Shown here piece after piece: positions 1 to 5,333 of a stretch of DNA of 18,189 nucleotides. The notes below the pieces were generated by a model. The model searched no databases. It was not told where the DNA came from and saw nothing but the letters and a program-made list of their open reading frames with translations. This DNA is from Caldifarciminota bacterium 4484_100 (GTDB lineage: Bacteria > Hydrothermota > Tepidihabitantia > SM23-42): NCBI GenBank assembly GCA_002049785.1, contig MUKB01000003.1, forward strand, positions 1 through 18,189, given 5' to 3'. The position numbers were made by a program, and so were the translations under genes. How positions within the stretch are numbered: the stretch's first letter is position 1; every line of letters starts with the position of its first letter.

Positions 1-1408
1 TATTTTCAATATATTCTTTGAGTTTTTTCGTCTCGGTGGTATCAAAGTCATTTTTCGGACCGAGTATTACCAAGGCATTACAGGATATGGGAAGTGTATC
101 CTTAAGGTTTATTTCATTGATTAGATAGCGTTTATTTATCTCGTGCTTCACTTCATCGGATAATTCTACTTCCTTATGCCCGGTTGTGAAGCCGATAGTT
201 TTTTGACCGGGTTGAATGAGCTTTTTTATTCTTGATGTGATATCATACTCTAAATTTGCGAGGTCTTCGATGACCGGAATCCTCTCTTTCTTGTCACCGA
301 AGAGGAATACAAGACCCATAAACCCCTGTTTTACTCCGAATTCACCCTGGCGGACCTCGGTAAACCGCAATGGATAAATACCGCTCCGCTGTGCCTGCAT
401 AACCTCTTCTCGGGATTTGGGGGATATCCTTTCCAGCCGAATTTTTCCCCTTGACTGCTGTCGGTATTCATAGAGCAGGTCTGTAACATACTTGGCTCGA
501 TTATTATATGGAAATGGTAATTTATCTGTAATATATGCCCTGATTACTACATTGTCTTCAAGGTTGCAGATGAATTTTTTGGTGGCAGGTGTGAGGGAGT
601 AGATATGTCCATAGGTGAGGTCGATACGGGTGAATGCCATTGAGCCGATAATGTTAATCAAAATAATTATGATGATTGTTAAGATTGTGTAGACCGCATT
701 GATTACCTTCTCCTTCAGCCTTCCGACAAAATAGATTGCACCGAAAACAAAGAGGAATGTTAATGAAAAGAAGAAAATCAGATCGCGGGAATCGATTACC
801 CCTCGGATGATACTATTGAGATGGTGATCCACACTCAAATAATTGAAGACTGAAACCAGGGGGATAGGCAGGACCGTGAGTACCTTGCCGATGATGAAGA
901 AGAGGAAACAGATAAAGATTCCGATAACGAATGCGACGATCTGGGATGAGGTGATTGAAGAGGCGAAGATTCCGATAGAGGTATAGAGAAGGGCGAGGAG
1001 GGTGATGCCAAGATAGCTACAAAAAACCACTCCGAAATCGGGTTTTCCCAGAATTGTTATTGTTGCCGGATAGATAAGGGTTGCACAGAGTCCCAGAAGA
1101 AGCAGAACAAACGCCGCCAGCCATTTACCTACTACAATTTCATAATCTTTCAGGGGAAGGGTTGATAAGACCTCAATTGTGCCCCGTGCCCTCTCTTCAG
1201 CGACGAGCCGCATACACAGTCCCGGGATGAGAAGAAGAAAGAGGACCGGGACAATATGGATGAAGCCACTGATATTTGCCTGGCCCACTATGAACAGATT
1301 CTGGGCGAAGAACCATCCACCAAGGCCAAGGAATACAACCAGGATGATATATGCCACTGGTGAGTTGAAATAGCTTTTCAATTCTTTTTTAAGGATCGCA
1401 CCAATCAT
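1..1408 (-). CDS. GldF-GldG fusion: ABC-2 permease joined to GldG-like auxiliary domain (3' end missing)
   Basis: About 469 codons are visible from the ATG at 1408; the gene continues beyond base 1. Residues 1-230 form an ABC-2 permease of the GldF/NosY type with about six hydrophobic segments, the conserved EERARGT stretch (71-77) after the second segment and the DHHLNSIIRGVIDSRD segment (194-209). A further membrane segment rich in isoleucine (about 239-256) leads into a GldG-like domain starting near YSLTPATKKFI (270-280), followed by YNNRAKYVTDLLYEYR (301-316), typical of the extracytoplasmic auxiliary part of GldG. In gliding Bacteroidota GldF and GldG are usually separate proteins; fused forms occur elsewhere. 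The ATG lies one base after the stop of the upstream ATPase, so the two are co-transcribed and probably translationally coupled. Role inferred: membrane part of an ABC exporter with GldA. A link to gliding motility is not shown; such systems are common in non-gliding bacteria. Confidence 0.85.
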   Translation of the reverse strand, partial: MIGAILKKELKSYFNSPVAYIILVVFLGLGGWFFAQNLFIVGQANISGFIHIVPVLFLLLIPGLCMRLVAEERARGTIEVLSTLPLKDYEIVVGKWLAAFVLLLLGLCATLIYPATITILGKPDFGVVFCSYLGITLLALLYTSIGIFASSITSSQIVAFVIGIFICFLFFIIGKVLTVLPIPLVSVFNYLSVDHHLNSIIRGVIDSRDLIFFFSLTFLFVFGAIYFVGRLKEKVINAVYTILTIIIIILINIIGSMAFTRIDLTYGHIYSLTPATKKFICNLEDNVVIRAYITDKLPFPYNNRAKYVTDLLYEYRQQSRGKIRLERISPKSREEVMQAQRSGIYPLRFTEVRQGEFGVKQGFMGLVFLFGDKKERIPVIEDLANLEYDITSRIKKLIQPGQKTIGFTTGHKEVELSDEVKHEINKRYLINEINLKDTLPISCNALVILGPKNDFDTTETKKLKEYIEN

Positions 1409-1409
1409 T

Positions 1410-2324
1410 TCACTCCTTTGTCAATTCACGGAAGACATCCTCCAACGAGGCGGTGCGCCGGTGCATATCAAGGATAGTCCATTTCTGCTTGACCGCGGTC
1501 TTAAAGAGAAGTTCCCTGATATCCTTATCAGCGGTGATATTGTAGAAATATCTCGAACCGGTATGGGTGGTCAATTCGAGGTGTTTTATCTCCTTGATTT
1601 TTTCGAAGACCGGTTCAGGTGATTTTTCCGCGATAATCTCCAAGGATATCTGTTCACCACCTTTTGATATATAATTTATCTCATCCATCGCGCCGTCAGC
1701 GACAAGCTCACCTCGATTTATGATTATAACCCTTTTACAGGTTGCCTCGGCTTCAGAAAGAATATGGGTGGAGAGCATAACGGTCTTCTCCTCTCCAAGT
1801 TCGCGAATCAATTTCCTCAGTTCAACGACTTGATTCGGGTCAAGCCCTTCAGTCGGTTCATCAAGGATCAGAATATCCGGGTTATGAATAATCGCCTGGG
1901 CAACCCCAACCCGCTGTTTATAACCACGTGAAAGGGTGCCGATCTCTTTACCGATCACCGATTCTAATCCACACTGGCCAATGACCTCCTGGATACGTGC
2001 CTTTGGATTACTGATTCTTCTTATCTCACCGATAAAGTCTAAGTACTCATAAACCTTCATATCATAGTAGAGCGGATTGTCTTCAGGGAGATAGCCGATT
2101 ATCCTTTTGATTGCGATTGGATCCTGGTCGATAGGGATGTCTTTGATCCGGCATTGACCTGAGGTGGGGGGTATGAATCCGGTCAGAATACGCATAGTTG
2201 TGGTCTTTCCCGCACCGTTAGGTCCCAAGAAAGCGACAATCTCCCCAGGGTCAATTTGAAAGGAGATGTTTTTGACCGCCTTGACCGCACCAAAATCTTT
2301 GGTTAGACCTTGGACAGCAATCAT
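1410..2324 (-). CDS. GldA-type ABC transporter ATPase
   Basis: A 304-residue ABC ATPase with Walker A GPNGAGKT (34-41), signature LSRGYKQ (131-137), Walker B ILILDE (151-156) and switch histidine in STH (H187). The LSRGYKQRVGVAQAI signature, the GYLPEDNPLYYDM segment and the C-terminal extension after about residue 220 fit the GldA/ABC-2 drug-export branch rather than importers. It would power the fused GldF-GldG membrane protein encoded one base downstream. The start ATG at 2324 has GAGGAG two bases upstream, a close but usable ribosome binding site, and a consensus promoter ends 20 bases upstream. The substrate is unknown. Confidence 0.93.
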   Translation of the reverse strand: MIAVQGLTKDFGAVKAVKNISFQIDPGEIVAFLGPNGAGKTTTMRILTGFIPPTSGQCRIKDIPIDQDPIAIKRIIGYLPEDNPLYYDMKVYEYLDFIGEIRRISNPKARIQEVIGQCGLESVIGKEIGTLSRGYKQRVGVAQAIIHNPDILILDEPTEGLDPNQVVELRKLIRELGEEKTVMLSTHILSEAEATCKRVIIINRGELVADGAMDEINYISKGGEQISLEIIAEKSPEPVFEKIKEIKHLELTTHTGSRYFYNITADKDIRELLFKTAVKQKWTILDMHRRTASLEDVFRELTKE

Positions 2325-2344
2325 AGCTCCTCTTTTCGGGGGAC

Positions 2345-2372
2345 ATTATATTCAAAATCAGAAAAATGTCAA
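2345..2372 (-). promoter_or_regulatory. Consensus sigma70-type promoter for the gldA/gldFG-like operon
   Basis: Read on the minus strand: TTGACA (2372-2367), a 16-base spacer, then TATAAT (2350-2345). Both hexamers match the housekeeping consensus exactly. Transcription should start near 2338, giving a leader of about 14 bases that holds the GAGGAG site of the ATPase gene. Confidence 0.8.
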
Positions 2373-2381
2373 GGGGGCAGA

Positions 2382-2508
2382 GTTCAGAATGACAAGTACA
2401 CCATTTCGAATTTCGGAATTGGAAAAGATTTAGTCATCGGAAAATCGATAGTCATTGAGTCATTACACTGGATACTCGATTCTGGATAATAACATTGTCA
2501 TTCTGAAC
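2382..2508. repeat. 127-bp segment bounded by 14-bp exact inverted repeats
   Basis: The 14-mer TTGTCATTCTGAAC at 2495-2508 occurs as its exact reverse complement at 2382-2395. Between them lie heptads ATTTCGA/ATTTCGG (2403-2416), an AGTCATTGAGTCATTA element (2450-2465) and three heptads CTGGATA-CTCGATT-CTGGATA (2468-2488). The layout resembles a small non-autonomous palindromic element, but the boundary motif also occurs alone elsewhere in the region, so the pairing may be coincidental. Confidence 0.45.
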
Positions 2509-2597
2509 CCTGTACTGAAGTAGTTCAATACCGTTTCAGAATCTCAATATTTTAAACAAGAGAAACAAGAAAAACGAGAAAAACCAAAAAATCAGAG

Positions 2598-2618
2598 ATG
2601 CTGAACCGAGTTCAGCAT
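2598..2618. repeat. Perfect palindrome, 9-bp stem and CGA loop
   Basis: ATGCTGAAC (2598-2606), loop CGA, GTTCAGCAT (2610-2618). There is no T-run beside it, so it is not a standard intrinsic terminator. It resembles the small interspersed hairpins that occur in many copies in some bacterial genomes. Confidence 0.6.
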
Positions 2619-2666
2619 GACAAACTAGACAAACCAGAAAGCATTTCGGATTTGAAAAAGAATGTC

Positions 2667-2687
2667 ATTCTGAATTTATTTCAGAAT
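2667..2687. repeat. Perfect palindrome, 8-bp stem and 5-base loop
   Basis: ATTCTGAA (2667-2674), loop TTTAT, TTCAGAAT (2680-2687), inside a fuller unit that runs from GTCATTCTGAA to TTTCAGAATCTCAAT. The same two halves flank a longer loop at 2497-2548, so this is a repeat family. On the plus strand seven T residues follow at 2693-2699, six bases after the stem, so weak terminator activity is conceivable. Confidence 0.6.
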
Positions 2688-2747
2688 CTCAATTTTTTTC
2701 AACCAGAAAAACCAGAAAAACAAGACAAACCAGACAAACCAGAAAGC

Positions 2748-2772
2748 ATTTCGGATTTCGAATTTCGGATTT
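2748..2772. repeat. Heptanucleotide run ATTTCGG x3.5
   Basis: Units ATTTCGG (2748-2754), ATTTCGA (2755-2761), ATTTCGG (2762-2768) and ATTT (2769-2772) follow in exact 7-base phase. Single or double units of the same kind occur at 2403-2416 and 2643-2653. Confidence 0.6.
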
Positions 2773-2818
2773 AAACCAGATAAATCAGAGAAACAAGAAA
2801 AATGTCATTCTGAACGTC

Positions 2819-2871
2819 GGGGCGAGACGCCCCTTGGCTGAAGAACAAGCCCGCAGGTCGTCTCGACCTGC
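2819..2871. repeat. Two GC-rich hairpins with mutually complementary loops
   Basis: Hairpin 1: GGGGCG (2819-2824), loop AGA, CGCCCC (2828-2833). Hairpin 2: GCAGGTCG (2853-2860), loop TCT, CGACCTGC (2864-2871). The apical heptamers CGAGACG (2823-2829) and CGTCTCG (2859-2865) are exact reverse complements. No T-tract follows, so neither is a typical terminator. This is the most GC-rich part of an otherwise AT-rich gap. Confidence 0.55.
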
Positions 2872-3124
2872 AGAGTGGAACGATAACCTTTTGCTTCCTC
2901 CTCAGCCTCAGGTTCAGTATGGCATTATTGGTGGGTCGCCCTGAATCTGTTCCAGGGTCTCAAGAGAACAGAACCAATACTGAGATTTCTCAACTCAAGG
3001 TTTAGTATGACATTCTCGGAATTAAAGATGTGTATTTGACTTTTGAGAGATTGAAATAGAGAATGGAGAGGAGTCAAGATTGAATCAGGGAATATTTTAA
3101 GGGGATTTTTGTTATTATAGATAG

Positions 3125-3132
3125 AAGGAGGT
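3125..3132 (+). promoter_or_regulatory. Strong Shine-Dalgarno site of the tonB-like gene
   Basis: AAGGAGGT, full complementarity to the anti-SD core, ends four bases before the ATG at 3137 and fixes that start. Confidence 0.8.
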
Positions 3133-3136
3133 AATC

Positions 3137-3757
3137 ATGAAGGACCATAAGCTTTTATATGGGGTCTATATCCGGTCCGGTCTGGTTGCATCATTAATAA
3201 TAATGATTCTTGCCTTCTGTTTTGTACCGGAATTCGAGGTGAGTCCATTCAGTCCAAAGGTCAATTCCGAAGATACCATTATCGTCATCGATGACGGCTT
3301 CCTCCGGACCGACAAGGAGAAAGAGAAGAAACCGAAAGAAAAAGACCGTATGCCTCCTCCTGTGGTTGAACCAGCAACTGAAGATAGTGATGATAATGTT
3401 ATGACGATCGGTGAGACCGACTATAATGACCTTGTTCCGGAAAATCGGGTACATCGGTTGGAACCGGTTCCCTATTTTAAGGTGGAAAGACCACCGGAAC
3501 CATTACATATCACTGCACCGAAATATCCTCGCCTTGCATTAAAGGCAGGAATTGAGGGCGTTGTTTTATTGAAGGGCGTTATTGATACTACCGGCAGGGT
3601 TATCAGGGTTGAAGTTTTGAGAAGTTCAGGTAATAGTCTGCTTGATTCTGCAGCGGTAAAGACCTTCTGGACCTACAGATTCCGACCTGCAATGCAGAGG
3701 GGGAGGCGGGTTCTGGTCTGGATTAAGATGCCGATTAAATTCAGAATAAAGGGATAA
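3137..3757 (+). CDS. TonB-like energy transducer (TonB C-terminal domain protein)
   Basis: 206 residues with the TonB layout: a short cytoplasmic N-terminus, one membrane anchor (about 14-31, SGLVASLIIMILAFCFVP), a charged and proline-containing periplasmic linker (KEKEKKPKEKDRMPPP at 60-75) and a TonB C-terminal domain (about 123-204) with APKYPRLALKAGIEGVV (127-143) and FRPAM (182-186). The family carries energy from an inner-membrane ExbB/ExbD-type motor to outer-membrane receptors, so its presence points to a two-membrane cell. No exbB, exbD or receptor gene is in the window; the gene stands alone between the repeat region and the plsC promoter. The acidic stretch after the linker (TEDSDDN) is not a family hallmark. 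Confidence 0.88.
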   Translation: MKDHKLLYGVYIRSGLVASLIIMILAFCFVPEFEVSPFSPKVNSEDTIIVIDDGFLRTDKEKEKKPKEKDRMPPPVVEPATEDSDDNVMTIGETDYNDLVPENRVHRLEPVPYFKVERPPEPLHITAPKYPRLALKAGIEGVVLLKGVIDTTGRVIRVEVLRSSGNSLLDSAAVKTFWTYRFRPAMQRGRRVLVWIKMPIKFRIKG

Positions 3758-3922
3758 ACCGGGTCAACTCCGTGGTTCTTTACCACTTAGCCTGTCAATA
3801 TCTTTTATAAAAGTCGACAGAAATCTATATTCATACGAAGGTTGAGGCAGGATTCAAGGGGTTGTCATTCGCGATTTGTCCCTAAAATTTTTGTCTTGTA
3901 ATCGCCTGAATTTGAGGTATAA
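3758..3922. other. Intergenic spacer between tonB-like gene and plsC
   Basis: 165 bases (to the plsC promoter) with no gene. A dyad at 3792-3820 has outer arms CTGTC/GACAG around the perfect 12-base palindrome CTTTTATAAAAG (3802-3813). A second weak hairpin, GTGGT/ACCAC, lies at 3772-3786. Neither is followed by a T-run, so no intrinsic terminator for the tonB-like gene can be named; the dyad could be an operator. Confidence 0.4.
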
Positions 3923-3923
3923 T
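3896..3923 (+). promoter_or_regulatory. Promoter of plsC-ispH, placed for a leaderless mRNA
   Basis: TTGTAA (3896-3901), 16-base spacer, perfect TATAAT (3918-3923). The expected start of transcription, about 7 bases after the -10, is 3930 or so, one or two bases before the ATG at 3932. GAGG at 3914-3917 lies inside the promoter and would not be in the transcript, so it should not be read as the ribosome binding site of a TTG start at 3923. Confidence 0.6.
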
Positions 3924-3931
3924 TGTCGGTT

Positions 3932-4510
3932 ATGGGTGTTAAATGGTTCCTCTCTTGGATTCTGATGTTTCCCTTATTGAAATTACTCACCGGGGTTGTG
4001 GTATCGGGTTCGGTTCCTAAAAAAGGGCCGTTGATAATCGCCTCAAATCATACATCATTTCTTGACCCTCCGGTGCTTGGTACAGTAGTCTGCAGGGAGG
4101 TCTATTTCCTGGCAAAACCAGGGCTGTTTAAGGTCTCAAAGTTCTTCACCTGGTTGATAAAGACCTATAATGCCCTGTCCTTAGAAGGGACTGAAGGGTT
4201 GAGAAGGGCGATTAGATTGATAAAACAGGGTAAGGCGGTTGTGATTTTTCCTGAAGGGACCCGTTCTAAAAAGGGTGTGCTCCTGCCCTTCCAGTCCGGG
4301 GTAGGATATCTGGCAATAAATCTCAATGTTCCTGTGATTCCTGTATATATTAAGAATTCGAATAAGAATATATTTTCGTTGGTCTTCAGACTCAATAAGC
4401 TGACCGTAAAGATTGGGAAGCCGATCTATCCTTATGGTTATAAAAAGTCCAGGCAGGATTTTGAACGGTTCACTGTAAGGCTCAGAAACGCGGTCGAGGA
4501 ACTGATATGA
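3932..4510 (+). CDS. plsC: 1-acyl-sn-glycerol-3-phosphate acyltransferase (PlsC family)
   Basis: 192 residues from the ATG at 3932, a short but complete member of the PlsC/LPLAT family. Motif I is NHTSFLDP with catalytic H40 and D45; the substrate-binding motif FPEGTRS is at 106-112; VPVIPVYI (133-140) matches the family's later motif. A hydrophobic N-terminal segment (about 7-25) would anchor it to the inner membrane. It transfers an acyl chain to lysophosphatidic acid to form phosphatidic acid, the phospholipid precursor. A TTG codon three codons upstream (3923) is an alternative start, but it sits in the -10 box of the apparent promoter. The stop overlaps the ispH start by four bases (ATGA). 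Confidence 0.88.
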   Translation: MGVKWFLSWILMFPLLKLLTGVVVSGSVPKKGPLIIASNHTSFLDPPVLGTVVCREVYFLAKPGLFKVSKFFTWLIKTYNALSLEGTEGLRRAIRLIKQGKAVVIFPEGTRSKKGVLLPFQSGVGYLAINLNVPVIPVYIKNSNKNIFSLVFRLNKLTVKIGKPIYPYGYKKSRQDFERFTVRLRNAVEELI

Positions 4511-5328
4511 AGGTCTATCGGGCAAGGCATGGTGGATTCTGTTTCGGGGTGAAACGGGCGATCCGTCTTGCCCTGGAGGCGGTAAGAAAAGTTAAGCCAA
4601 TCTATTCACTGGGGCCATTAATCCATAACCGTCTTGCAGTTGAAGAGCTGAAGAAGAAAGGGATTATTACGGTTAACAGTATCCGGGCAATAAAGAATAA
4701 GCGGGTGATAATCCGCTCGCATGGTATAAACCCTGAGGTCCTTGAACAATTGAGAAAAAAGGATTTTGAGATTGTTGATGCCACCTGTCCCCGGGTCCGT
4801 CGGGCCCAGCGTTTTGTCGAAAGGCTCATAAATGAGGGTTACTATGTGGTGATAATCGGAGAGGAGGACCATCCAGAAATAAAAGGACTTCTCGGTTATG
4901 CACAGGGCAGGGGGGTAATCTTTAATGAACAGCTGAGGATCAGACACCGCAGGATCGGGGTTGTGCCCCAGACCACCCTTGATGTAGACCACTTTAATTA
5001 TGCTATCTCCAGGATTCTTCCTAATGCGACAGAGGTGAAGATCTACAACACGATCTGCCATGAGACCGTGCTCAGAATAAAAGAGGCGAAGAAACTTGCC
5101 CGCAGATGTGATGTGATGATTGTTGTTGGTGGTAAGAACAGCGCCAATACCACAAGGCTTTATGAGGTTTGTAAGAGATATAAGCCCTCATACCATATTG
5201 AATCTGCAGAGGAGATTTCAGGGGAGTGGTTTAAAGATGCCGAGAGTGTAGGTATTACCGCCGGTGCATCAACACCGAAGATACAGGTGGATCAAGTGGT
5301 GAAACGGCTTAAATTATTGTCTGTATAA
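4507..5328 (+). CDS. ispH: 4-hydroxy-3-methylbut-2-enyl diphosphate reductase
   Basis: 273 residues, the normal length for IspH (LytB). It carries out the last step of the MEP pathway, reducing HMBPP to isopentenyl and dimethylallyl diphosphate with a [4Fe-4S] cluster. The three cluster cysteines are present in GFCFGV (C12), DATCP (C94) and NTICHET (C184). Substrate-binding residues are seen in LGPLIHN (H40), RSHG (H72), DHPEIKG (H122, catalytic E124), QTT (157-159 region) and GGKNSANTTRL (208-218). The ATG overlaps the plsC stop by four bases, with GAGG about seven bases upstream, so the two membrane-lipid genes form one operon. It ends five bases before the convergent ABC permease gene. Confidence 0.96.
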   Translation: MKVYRARHGGFCFGVKRAIRLALEAVRKVKPIYSLGPLIHNRLAVEELKKKGIITVNSIRAIKNKRVIIRSHGINPEVLEQLRKKDFEIVDATCPRVRRAQRFVERLINEGYYVVIIGEEDHPEIKGLLGYAQGRGVIFNEQLRIRHRRIGVVPQTTLDVDHFNYAISRILPNATEVKIYNTICHETVLRIKEAKKLARRCDVMIVVGGKNSANTTRLYEVCKRYKPSYHIESAEEISGEWFKDAESVGITAGASTPKIQVDQVVKRLKLLSV

Positions 5329-5333
5329 TCGGA

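Larger units (their letters stand above)
2554..2799. repeat. Four phased nonanucleotide arrays (consensus AAACCAGAA)
   Basis: Fifteen copies of a 9-base unit, consensus AAA(C/T)NAGAN, occur in four runs with exact 9-base phase: 2554-2598 (five units), 2622-2639 (two), 2700-2744 (five) and 2773-2799 (three). The runs are separated by palindromes (2598-2618, 2667-2687) and ATTTCGG heptads (2748-2772). Unit variants include AAACAAGAA, AAACGAGAA and AAATCAGAG. They are too short and interrupted to be coding. Confidence 0.7.
2325..3136. other. 812-bp gene-free region full of short tandem repeats and palindromes
   Basis: No credible coding frame exists here on either strand. Apart from the promoter at 2345-2372, the region consists of short repetitive modules: copies of GTCATTCTGAA (2497, 2664, 2804) with one inverted copy (2382-2393), heptad runs of ATTTCGG, nonamer runs of AAACCAGAA, a second TTTCAGAATCTCAAT (2534-2548 and 2679-2693), and several perfect hairpins. 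A 35-base direct repeat with one mismatch lies at 2619-2653 and 2724-2758. The right part (2900-3110) holds degraded versions, such as the related 16-mers at 2911-2926 and 2999-3014. A possible -10 (TATTAT, 3113-3118) for the downstream tonB-like gene lacks a convincing -35. Confidence 0.8.

Noticed and set aside
1179..1373. Small plus-strand frame rich in arginine and proline
   Set aside because: Antisense to the N-terminal membrane region of the GldF-GldG fusion; composition is that of a shadow frame.
2667..2699. Intrinsic terminator (hairpin followed by seven T residues)
   Set aside because: The stem is AT-rich, the T-run starts six bases away, and no plus-strand gene lies upstream to be terminated.
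2554..2799. CRISPR array
   Set aside because: The repeated units are 7-9 bases and directly adjoin one another; there are no 23-45 base repeats with unique spacers and no cas genes nearby.
3036..3062. Promoter with TTGACT for the tonB-like gene
   Set aside because: No acceptable -10 occurs at 15-19 bases; the likelier -10 (3113-3118) has no matching -35.
3772..3820. Terminator of the tonB-like gene
   Set aside because: The hairpins have weak 5-6 bp stems and no adjoining T-run; at most an operator-like dyad.
3923..3931. TTG start for plsC
   Set aside because: The TTG overlaps the last base of a perfect -10 box, so it would not be transcribed from that promoter; the ATG at 3932 is preferred, though the TTG cannot be fully excluded.
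4618..5061. 147-codon open frame on the minus strand within ispH
   Set aside because: Antisense to the conserved IspH core, with no recognisable domain and no ribosome binding site that would support it.
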